Positions 8,403 to 15,100 of a DNA stretch of 37,501 nucleotides are shown here, in pieces; the first letter of the stretch is position 1, and each line of letters starts with the position of its first letter. The translations under genes were made by a program, and so were the position numbers. The notes under the pieces were generated by a model. That model was not told where the DNA came from and did no database searches. It was given only the letters and a program-made list of their open reading frames with translations. This DNA comes from Acidobacteriota bacterium (lineage in GTDB: Bacteria; Acidobacteriota; Vicinamibacteria; Vicinamibacterales; JAFNAJ01), in the NCBI GenBank assembly GCA_017860085.1, contig JAFNAJ010000001.1:1-37501 (forward strand), read 5' to 3'.

Positions 8403-9418
8403 GCGTCCTCTCCCCGCGAACACGACGCCATCCGCGCGAGCGTCGAGGCCGACCGCCCCGAATCAATCGCGTCGATCGCCTGCTCCATGCCCTCGCGCAC
8501 CGTCGCGACGACGCCCGCAATGAGGAGCGCCGCACCCGCGTTCAGCACGACGATGTCTCGGGCTGGCCCTCCCTGCCCCGAGAGCACGTTGCGCGTCAGC
8601 GTGGCATTGTCGTCGGCAGTACCGCCCGTTAGCGCGTCGAGCGTGGTCTTTCTCAGGCCGAAGTCCGCCGGATGGACATAGAAGGTGTGCACCAGACCGG
8701 CGCGGCACTCGGAGACCTTCGTGTAGCCGCACGTGGACAGCTCGTCGAGACCGTCGGCGCCGTGCACCACCCACGCCCGATGGGACCCCAGCCTCGCGAG
8801 CGCGGTCGCCACCAACTCGGTCATCTCCGGCCGCGGCACACCGACGAGTTGTCGTCGCGCGCCGGCGGGGTTGGTCAGCGGCCCGAGGAGGTTGAAGGCC
8901 GTCCGCAACCCCAGGTCTCGCCGGGCCTGGCCGGCATGTCGCATCGACGGGTGGAACGTCGGCGCGAACAGGAACGCGATCCCGGCATCGGTGAGGCAGC
9001 GTTCCACCCTGTCGGGTGGCGCGGTCACATCGACGCCCAGCGCCTCGAACACGTCCGCGCTGCCACAGCGGCTCGATACCGAGCGGTTTCCGTGCTTGGC
9101 CACCAGCACGCCGCACGAGGCGACGACGATGGCCACCACCGACGAGATGTTGAACGTCCCTGCGCCGTCGCCACCCGTGCCGCACGTGTCGAACGCCTCC
9201 GGATACTCCCGCGACAGCCGCACCGCGTGCGCGCGCATGGTCGAGGCAAATCCCACCACCTCCGCGGGACGCTCGCCCTTGAGCCTGAGGCCGACGAGCA
9301 GCCCTCCGATCTGCGCCTGGGTTGCCCGCCCCGCCATGACCTCGGCCATCGCGCTGGCGGCCTCGTCGGTCGTCAGGTCGCGCTGGAGTGCGAGCTTCTC
9401 GAGAAGACCGGCGAACAT
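8399..9418 (-). CDS. trpD: Anthranilate phosphoribosyltransferase
   Basis: A 339-residue enzyme transferring the phosphoribosyl group of PRPP to anthranilate. The PRPP-binding loop GTGGDGAGTFNISS and the downstream KHGNRSVSSRCGSADVFEALG are complete, as is FNLLGPLTNPA. The start ATG 9418 overlaps the trpG stop by one base (TGATG), so TrpG and TrpD are coupled but not fused as they are in E. coli. The frame open upstream of this ATG lies antiparallel to useful motifs and is discarded. Confidence 0.97.
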   Translation of the reverse strand: MFAGLLEKLALQRDLTTDEAASAMAEVMAGRATQAQIGGLLVGLRLKGERPAEVVGFASTMRAHAVRLSREYPEAFDTCGTGGDGAGTFNISSVVAIVVASCGVLVAKHGNRSVSSRCGSADVFEALGVDVTAPPDRVERCLTDAGIAFLFAPTFHPSMRHAGQARRDLGLRTAFNLLGPLTNPAGARRQLVGVPRPEMTELVATALARLGSHRAWVVHGADGLDELSTCGYTKVSECRAGLVHTFYVHPADFGLRKTTLDALTGGTADDNATLTRNVLSGQGGPARDIVVLNAGAALLIAGVVATVREGMEQAIDAIDSGRSASTLARMASCSRGEDA

Positions 9419-9984
9419 CACAGCTCCATGAAGTTCCGCAGCATCCGGCGTCCCTCGACCGTCATGATCGACTCCGGGTGGAACTGCACGCCGTGCACCG
9501 GCCACGCCCGGTGCCTCAACGCCATCACCGTCCCATCGTCCGCCGCGCGCGCGGCCACCTCCAGGGCGGCCGGCCACCCGTCGTCGGACACGACCAGCGA
9601 GTGATAGCGTGCGGCCTCGAAGGATCCGGACAGCCCACGGAATACCCCGCGGCCGTCGTGTTCGACGGTCGACGTCTTGCCGTGCATCGGCCGAGGTGCC
9701 CTCACAACCAGACCACCAAAGGCGTGACCGATGGCCTGGTGCCCCAGGCAGACGCCCAGGATCGGCACCTCGGCTCCGAAGCGCCGAACCAGCTCGACCG
9801 AAACCCCGGCATCTTCGGGACGGCCCGGCCCCGGTGAGATGACAATCCGCGTGGGGCGAAGCCCGGCGATGTCGTCCAAGGTCACCGCGTCGTTTCGACG
9901 CACCACCACCTCGGCCCCCAGTTCGCCCAGGTACTGGGCGAGATTGAAGGTGAACGAGTCGTAGTTGTCGAGCAGCAGGACCAT
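9418..9984 (-). CDS. trpG: Anthranilate synthase glutamine amidotransferase component II
   Basis: A 188-residue class I glutaminase that supplies ammonia to TrpE. The catalytic triad is visible: Cys79 in GVCLGHQAIG, and His169 and Glu171 in VQFHPES. LLLDNYDSFTFNL is the standard start of the family. ATG 9984 follows the trpE stop by 4 nt. A homologous PabA role, shared with folate synthesis, is possible; the operon position makes TrpG the main role. No pabB is seen here. Confidence 0.96.
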   Translation of the reverse strand: MVLLLDNYDSFTFNLAQYLGELGAEVVVRRNDAVTLDDIAGLRPTRIVISPGPGRPEDAGVSVELVRRFGAEVPILGVCLGHQAIGHAFGGLVVRAPRPMHGKTSTVEHDGRGVFRGLSGSFEAARYHSLVVSDDGWPAALEVAARAADDGTVMALRHRAWPVHGVQFHPESIMTVEGRRMLRNFMEL

Positions 9985-9988
9985 GGGT

Positions 9989-11479
9989 CTAGAGGCGCTC
10001 CGTCTGGGCCAGCTCGATGGCCTTCAGCAGCGCGCGCGCCTTGTCGCACGACTCCTCGAACTCCGACGCCGGATTCGAATCGGCCACGATCCCCGCACCA
10101 GCCTGCACCAACGCCCTCCCCTCCCGCATGACCACCGTGCGGATGGCGATGCAACAGTCGAGATTGCCGGCGAAATCGAGATAGCCAACCGCCCCCGCAT
10201 AGAGGCCCCTCGGCCCCGGCTCCTGCTCTGCGATGATCTCCATCGCACGAATCTTCGGCGCGCCCGACACCGTGCCAGCCGGGAAGCACGCGACCAGGGC
10301 GTCCAGTCGATCCCGGTCCTCGTCGAGGCGCCCCTCCACCCGCGACACCAGGTGCATCACGTGCGAATAGCGCTCGAGCGCCATGAACACCGGGACGCGC
10401 ACGGTTCCGGGTTCGCACACGCGTCCCAGGTCGTTCCGACCGAGGTCGACGAGCATGACGTGCTCGGCTCGCTCCTTCTCGTCACGCTTCAATTCCTCGC
10501 CCAGCCGCAGGTCTTCCTCGTCCGACCGGCCACGGGGACGAGTGCCCGCAATGGGGTGCGTCTCGACGCGTCGGCCTTCGACGCGCACGAGCATCTCGGG
10601 CGATGACCCAACGATGGCCAACTTGCCCATGCGGACGAAGTACATGTAGGGCGACGGGTTGACGTGACGCAGGGCACGATAGACCGCAAACGGGTCAGCC
10701 GTCACCTCCGCTTCGAACCGCTGCGACAAGACGACCTGGTACACGTCGCCCCGAGCGATGAGCTCCTGCGCGGCTCGCACCGACGCTTCGAAGCGCTCGC
10801 GTGTCGTGTTCGAGTGCACCTCCGGCGCGGCAGCGGGCCCGGCCGGTGCGCGCGACAGGGCCCGATCGAGTTCGCGCTCCAGAAACGCAATCCGCGCGCA
10901 GGCGAAGTGGTACAGCGTTTCGAGATCCTCGTTCGGCGTGATGCGCGCGTTGGCGATGGCCAGGATCCGGTGCTTGACGTGATCGAACGCGAGCACCGTG
11001 TCGAAGAGCATGAACCCGGCCTCGGGACCCTCTGCCGCCTGGGCGCTGCCGTACCGCTCCCAGACCGGCCTCAGGGCCGGCTCGAACCACGGCGAGGCGT
11101 CGTACCCAAAGAAGCCCACGGCTCCGCCTGTGAAGCGCGGCAGTTCGGGAACGAAGGGCGACCGGAACTCCGACATCAGCCGGCGGAGGGCGTCGACAAA
11201 CGGCTCGGCCAACTCGGTGGTCTCTCCACTTCGTTCGAGGATGGTCCGCCCCTGCGACGCACGAAGGACGAGAAACGGGTCCTTGCCGAGAAACGAGTAT
11301 CGGGCAACCTGCTCGCCTCCTTCCACGCTCTCGAGCAGGAAGGCGTAGTCGGAGAGTTCCGCGATCTTGAGGAAGGCGGACACCGGCGTCAGCAGGTCGG
11401 CCAGGATCTCCTTGTAGACCGGGACGAACGTGCCCCGGCGGGCCAACTCCACGAACTCTTCGAAGCTGGTCTGTCTCAT
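9989..11479 (-). CDS. trpE: Anthranilate synthase component I
   Basis: A 496-residue chorismate-using enzyme that makes anthranilate with TrpG. Catalytic-domain motifs are HPIAGTRPRG, MLVDLGRNDLGR, CFPAGTVSGAPK and QAGAGIVADSNP. The N-terminal motif FLLESVEGG corresponds to the LLES element that forms the Trp feedback site, so allosteric inhibition by Trp is likely, in addition to the leader attenuation. The start ATG 11479 forms an ATGA overlap with the aroDE stop. Confidence 0.97.
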   Translation of the reverse strand: MRQTSFEEFVELARRGTFVPVYKEILADLLTPVSAFLKIAELSDYAFLLESVEGGEQVARYSFLGKDPFLVLRASQGRTILERSGETTELAEPFVDALRRLMSEFRSPFVPELPRFTGGAVGFFGYDASPWFEPALRPVWERYGSAQAAEGPEAGFMLFDTVLAFDHVKHRILAIANARITPNEDLETLYHFACARIAFLERELDRALSRAPAGPAAAPEVHSNTTRERFEASVRAAQELIARGDVYQVVLSQRFEAEVTADPFAVYRALRHVNPSPYMYFVRMGKLAIVGSSPEMLVRVEGRRVETHPIAGTRPRGRSDEEDLRLGEELKRDEKERAEHVMLVDLGRNDLGRVCEPGTVRVPVFMALERYSHVMHLVSRVEGRLDEDRDRLDALVACFPAGTVSGAPKIRAMEIIAEQEPGPRGLYAGAVGYLDFAGNLDCCIAIRTVVMREGRALVQAGAGIVADSNPASEFEESCDKARALLKAIELAQTERL

Positions 11480-12966
11480 GGTGCGTACCGCTCCTCGGGC
11501 CGGCCGTTCCTCTCGCCGTGCATGGCCGCCAGTCGCCGGGCTGCGGCCTCGCGCATGACCTCGGTCGGCGCCTGTTGTCCCGTCCACCACTCGAACTGCC
11601 GCGCCCCCTGCGCGACCAACATGTCGAGCCCGCCGATGGTGGTGCACCCGCGTCGCCGCGCCTCGGCGAGCAACGGCGTCTCCGCGGGGTGGTACGCGAG
11701 GTCGTAGACCAGGCGTCCATCGAGCGCCGTGCCTTCGACCGGGCTCGACACGCCATCGGGGCCGCTTTCGGCCGGTATGGCGTTGACCAGCAGGTCCCAC
11801 GTCCCAGGCGGGACGGGCAGAGGTCCCCACCCCGCACCGAAGGGTTCGGCCACTAGGCGGGCGCGTGTCGCGTCGCGGGCCCTCACGGTGACACGGGCTT
11901 CTCGATCGGTGAGGCCCGCCACGACGGCGCGCGCCGCACCTCCGGCTCCCACCACCGTTGCGCGGAGGCCCCCGAGCTCCAAGTCGGCCAAGGGTGCGAG
12001 GAATCCTTCGAGGTCGGTATTCGTGGACTCCCATCCCGCCAGGCTCTGAGACCACCGCAGCGTGTTCGCTGCATCGAGCCGCAACACGACGCTGTCTCGC
12101 GACACCGATGCGCGGGCTGCCGCCAGCTTGTGCGGCGCCGTCACGCTGCAGCCCTCCAGCCCCAGGACGGTTCGCGACGCGTCCACGTCCTCAAACGCCT
12201 CCGTTTCCAAAGGCAGGTAGACGGCGTCGACCTTCGTAACCGCAAATGCGGCGTTGTGCATCGCGGGCGACACAGAACGCCTGACGGATCGCCCGACCAC
12301 CCCATACACCCTCGTGCCGGGGCCCACGCTGCGAATTCGAAACTCGTCGAGGAGTCGTTCGAGCGAAAGCTGCCCGGCTGCCACGTCGCCGGCGTACGTC
12401 CACACCGACCCAAACCTCGACGGAAGGACTCGGGTCGCCACACCGGCCTCCCCCATGCCGACCAGCACGAGGCGCCCGCTGGCCCCGTGTTGGCGGCCGC
12501 ACGCGGCCAAGATCGGCAAGTCTGCCAGCCGCCCAACCAGCACGGCCATCTTGGCTCGCGCCGCGCCAGTGGCAAGCATCGCCCTCACACGTTCGGTCAG
12601 GTCGGAGGGAACGCCCCCGGACTCGTGCCACGACAGCACGATGCGGTCGGGGCACCGCGTCAGCAGGTCGTCTCGGAACGGCGCTCCCCATTCGACATCG
12701 ACGTACTCGGCACCAGCCTCGAGCGCGGCCTCCAGGATGCGGCGTCGCTCGTCCTCCCCGCCCTCGAAGCGCCCTCCATCCCAGCGAGGACGGCACGTAA
12801 CCACGGCCGGGCGCCTGCGACCTGCGAGCGCCGCGCCCGGGTCGGGCTCTTCGAGGCCATCGAGCCGCAGTTCGATCAGGTCGGCGCGGGCCGCCGCCTC
12901 GCGGTCGCGGCGCAGCTCGCCGTGACTGCCGGCCATCACGGTTGCACAGATTCGACAGTGGGTCAT
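11476..12966 (-). CDS. aroDE: Bifunctional 3-dehydroquinate dehydratase / shikimate dehydrogenase
   Basis: A 496-residue fusion catalysing two consecutive shikimate-pathway steps. Residues 1 to about 210 are a type I dehydroquinase: His114 in LSWHESGG and Schiff-base Lys139 in RAKMAVLVGRL, followed by LVGMGEAGVATR. Residues from about 218 on are shikimate dehydrogenase: YGVVGRSVRRSVSPAMHNAAF, catalytic Lys280 in VTAPHKLAAA, Asp318 in NTDLEGF and the NADP loop GAGGAARAV. ATG 12966 is chosen because it is the first start after the attenuator terminator and gives the family-like opening MTHCRICATVM. A TTG at 12999 lies inside the terminator stem. It is the first structural gene of the operon. 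Confidence 0.96.
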   Translation of the reverse strand: MTHCRICATVMAGSHGELRRDREAAARADLIELRLDGLEEPDPGAALAGRRRPAVVTCRPRWDGGRFEGGEDERRRILEAALEAGAEYVDVEWGAPFRDDLLTRCPDRIVLSWHESGGVPSDLTERVRAMLATGAARAKMAVLVGRLADLPILAACGRQHGASGRLVLVGMGEAGVATRVLPSRFGSVWTYAGDVAAGQLSLERLLDEFRIRSVGPGTRVYGVVGRSVRRSVSPAMHNAAFAVTKVDAVYLPLETEAFEDVDASRTVLGLEGCSVTAPHKLAAARASVSRDSVVLRLDAANTLRWSQSLAGWESTNTDLEGFLAPLADLELGGLRATVVGAGGAARAVVAGLTDREARVTVRARDATRARLVAEPFGAGWGPLPVPPGTWDLLVNAIPAESGPDGVSSPVEGTALDGRLVYDLAYHPAETPLLAEARRRGCTTIGGLDMLVAQGARQFEWWTGQQAPTEVMREAAARRLAAMHGERNGRPEERYAP

Positions 12967-12984
12967 CCTGAACCCGCGAACAGC

Positions 12985-13020
12985 AAAAAGCCCCTTCAAC
13001 CGGATCGGCTGAAGGGGCTT
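12985..13020 (-). terminator. Trp attenuator: intrinsic terminator hairpin
   Basis: Read on the minus strand, AAGCCCCTTCA (13020-13010) pairs perfectly with TGAAGGGGCTT. A G-U pair and two C-G pairs extend it to about 14 bp around a 5-nt loop. It is followed at once by a run of five T (12989-12985). It lies 27 nt after the leader-peptide stop and 18 nt before the aroDE start, exactly where a trp attenuator would sit. The 5' arm can instead pair with 13070-13064 (antiterminator). Confidence 0.92.
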
Positions 13021-13070
13021 GCTGAGTCCGCGCCGTGCTGTTCACGCTAGGCCCGCGCAGCCTCCCCTTC
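13011..13070 (-). promoter_or_regulatory. trpL: Predicted trp antiterminator pairing
   Basis: GAAGGGG (13070-13064, inside leader codons 25-27) is the exact complement of CCCCTTC (13017-13011), the 5' arm of the terminator, so 7 bp can form in competition with it. Three more bp (GCT with AGC) can stack after a small internal loop. A ribosome stalled at Trp codons 18-19 (13091-13086) would leave this strand free. One that reaches the stop codon (13049-13047) would cover it. The structure was derived by eye; no folding energy was computed. Confidence 0.7.
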
Positions 13071-13142
13071 GGTGCTGATGCCGCGCCACCACGCGCACGA
13101 CGTCGCGCGGATCACACGGCCGGGAAACTCGAAGGCAAACAT
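13047..13142 (-). CDS. trpL: Trp operon leader peptide
   Basis: A 31-codon open frame, ATG 13142 to TAG 13049-13047, reading MFAFEFPGRVIRATSCAWWR and then GISTEGEAARA. It holds two adjacent Trp codons (residues 18 and 19), expected by chance only rarely in so short a frame. It lies directly between the operon promoter and the terminator hairpin. These are the classical parts of ribosome-mediated trp attenuation. No Shine-Dalgarno precedes it, and the -10 box ends 8 nt before the ATG, so it is probably translated from a leaderless or nearly leaderless mRNA. Phe residues 2, 4 and 6 are a further oddity. The encoded peptide itself need not have a function. Confidence 0.85.
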   Translation of the reverse strand: MFAFEFPGRVIRATSCAWWRGISTEGEAARA

Positions 13143-13150
13143 CGCGTCGG

Positions 13151-13179
13151 ACGATAACAGAGCCCTTGGCCCCCGTCAA
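13151..13179 (-). promoter_or_regulatory. Promoter of the aroDE-trp supraoperon
   Basis: On the minus strand TTGACG (13179-13174) and TATCGT (13156-13151) are separated by 17 nt, a good sigma70-type match. The predicted start of transcription falls at or within about 2 nt of the leader-peptide ATG at 13142. Confidence 0.8.
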
Positions 13180-13186
13180 CTCGTGT

Positions 13187-13205
13187 GACCGGCGTGCGAC
13201 CGGCG
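13187..13205. repeat. 8-bp direct repeat between divergent promoters
   Basis: GACCGGCG occurs at 13187-13194 and again at 13198-13205, an 11-bp period of about one helical turn. It fills the 29-bp gap between the two divergent -35 boxes. A regulator-binding site is possible, but no family could be assigned. Confidence 0.4.
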
Positions 13206-13208
13206 ACC

Positions 13209-13237
13209 TTGACCACCTTCGATCCGGTTGCTATAAC
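13209..13237 (+). promoter_or_regulatory. Promoter of the S55-like protein gene
   Basis: TTGACC (13209-13214) and TATAAC (13232-13237) lie 17 nt apart on the plus strand, a strong sigma70-type promoter. Transcription would start near 13244, giving a leader of about 12 nt to GTG 13256, with GAAGG at 13247-13251 as ribosome-binding site. It is back to back with the trp promoter. Confidence 0.78.
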
Positions 13238-13255
13238 CGAAACATAGAAGGTAGC

Positions 13256-15100
13256 GTGACAGCACGAAATCCCATGCGATTCACGGTGGCCGCAGCCTGC
13301 GCGCTCCTCCTGCTCGGCGGCACATGCACAGACTCGCAGACGGCCTTGATGCCCGTCGACGAGGTCAGGGCCGGCATGACCGGGACGGGATACACCGTCT
13401 TCAAGGGCGAGGCTCCTGAGCCATTCACCGTCCATATTCTCGGCACGCTCCACAACGTCGTTGGCCCCCGTCGGACGATGATTCTGGCGCGACTCGAGGG
13501 CGGTCCGCTCGCCACGTCGGGCGTGATCGCGGGGATGAGCGGGAGCCCCGTCTACGTGGACGGCCGGCTCGTGGGCGCCATCGCGTACTCCCTCGGCGCG
13601 TTTCCCAGGGAGCCGATTGCGGGCATCACACCGATCGCCGAAATGATCGAGGCCGCTCGCCTGTCGACGCCGCGGTCGGCGTCGCAGCGCGCGTTGCCGA
13701 CGCGCCTCGACGCCCCCGACGCGCTCGCGTCAGCGGTGCGTGCGCTCCTGCCCGGCGCCTCGCCGTTTGCGGAGCGACTGGCGGACGTCCGCGTCGCCGG
13801 CGGCGACGTCGGGCCGTACGCCTTGAGCCTCACGCCCATCGCGACGCCGGTCTCCCTGGCAGGGTTCAGCGGTGACGCGCGAGCGGTGCTGACCAGCGTG
13901 CTCGAGCAGGGGGGGTTCGTCGCCGTCGCCGGCGGCAGCGCCTCGCCGTCCCGAGCACCGTCAGGTGACCGTGCTCTCGCGCCGGGCGACGCCGTTGGTG
14001 TGTCGCTCGTGTCGGGCGACCTGTCGCTGGCGGCCACGGGCACCGTGACCCACGTGGACGGTGACCGCGTCTACGCCTTCGGCCATCCCTTTCTCAATCT
14101 CGGTCCCATCTCGTTCCCCATGACGCGGGCCGAAGTTCACGCGGTCGTCCCCAGCCTGATGTCGTCGATGAAGCTCTCGAGCGTCGGCGCCCCGATCGGC
14201 ACGGTGCGTCAGGATCGGGCCTCGACCATCGCGGGAACGCTCGGCGCCCCTCCGCCGATGGTGCCCGTGCGGATCACGCTCGAGAGCCAGGGGGCGCCGT
14301 CGCGCCGGTTCGCCTTCGAGGTCGCCAACGACCAGGTGTTCACCCCGCTCCTCGCCTTCGCCACGGTCCTTTCCGTCTTCCAGTCGTACGAACGGGAGAT
14401 GGGGTCGGCCACGTTCGCCGTGTCGGGATCAGCCCGTGTCAAGGGGCTTGGCGCAGTGTCGCTCGAGAACGTCTTCGCGGGCGATGCTGCCTCGGCGAAT
14501 GCCGCGGCCTCGGTGGCAGCTCCCCTGACCTCTCTCCTGCGCAACGAGCTGGCCGACGTCGAGATCGAGGGGATCGACCTGGTGGTGCAGTCGACCGAGC
14601 AGACCCGCACGGCGACGATCGAGCGCGTGTGGCTCGACGGCGGCGATGTCCGAGCAGGTCGAACGCTCGTTCTCAAGATCGCCACGCGATCGTACCGTGG
14701 AGAGGAGACGGTCCGTTCACTGCCCGTCCCGATTCCCGAGCACGTGAGGGGCCCGCTGACGCTGCTCGTCGCTGACGCGAGCGCGCTCCGCGAGTGGGAG
14801 CAGCACGAGATCCGACCGGCGAGCGACGTGCAGAACATCGGGCAACTGATCCGGCAGTTGAACGAAACCCGCCGCAACAACCGCCTGTACGTGCGGCTCG
14901 CCAGCCAGTCGGCTGGTGCCGTGGTCGGCGGCGAGGCGATGCCCGCGTTGCCCCCGTCCGTGCTCACGGTGCTCGAAGCCGGCGGGACGAGTGGCAGCTT
15001 CACCCCCATCAGGAGCACCATCGTCGGCGAGTGGGACCTGCCGACCCCGGATGTGATCAAGGGTTCCCGTTCGCTCAGGCTTAACGTGGAGCCCCGTTGA
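13256..15100 (+). CDS. Secreted SpoIVB-type S55 peptidase-domain protein
   Basis: A 614-residue exported protein. A short basic start is followed by a hydrophobic stretch, FTVAAACALLLL, which serves as signal peptide. MPVDEVRAGMTGTGYTVFKG, then GVIAGMSGSPVYVDGRLVGA with the S55 Ser motif GMSGSP at 93-98, and EPIAGITPIAEMI match the SpoIVB peptidase S55 family. A second motif, GTVTHVDGDRVYAFGHPF (262-279), resembles the His-containing segment of SpoIVB but comes after the Ser motif here. Whether it is an active protease is open. GTG 13256 has GAAGG upstream; ATG 13274 is the alternative and gives a shorter n-region. The gene ends in TTGA, overlapping the next start. Its substrate is unknown. 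Confidence 0.8.
   Translation: MTARNPMRFTVAAACALLLLGGTCTDSQTALMPVDEVRAGMTGTGYTVFKGEAPEPFTVHILGTLHNVVGPRRTMILARLEGGPLATSGVIAGMSGSPVYVDGRLVGAIAYSLGAFPREPIAGITPIAEMIEAARLSTPRSASQRALPTRLDAPDALASAVRALLPGASPFAERLADVRVAGGDVGPYALSLTPIATPVSLAGFSGDARAVLTSVLEQGGFVAVAGGSASPSRAPSGDRALAPGDAVGVSLVSGDLSLAATGTVTHVDGDRVYAFGHPFLNLGPISFPMTRAEVHAVVPSLMSSMKLSSVGAPIGTVRQDRASTIAGTLGAPPPMVPVRITLESQGAPSRRFAFEVANDQVFTPLLAFATVLSVFQSYEREMGSATFAVSGSARVKGLGAVSLENVFAGDAASANAAASVAAPLTSLLRNELADVEIEGIDLVVQSTEQTRTATIERVWLDGGDVRAGRTLVLKIATRSYRGEETVRSLPVPIPEHVRGPLTLLVADASALREWEQHEIRPASDVQNIGQLIRQLNETRRNNRLYVRLASQSAGAVVGGEAMPALPPSVLTVLEAGGTSGSFTPIRSTIVGEWDLPTPDVIKGSRSLRLNVEPR

Noticed and set aside
12967..12999. Upstream TTG start for aroDE
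   Set aside because: The TTG lies inside the attenuator stem; ATG 12966 gives the family-like N-terminus and lies after the terminator.
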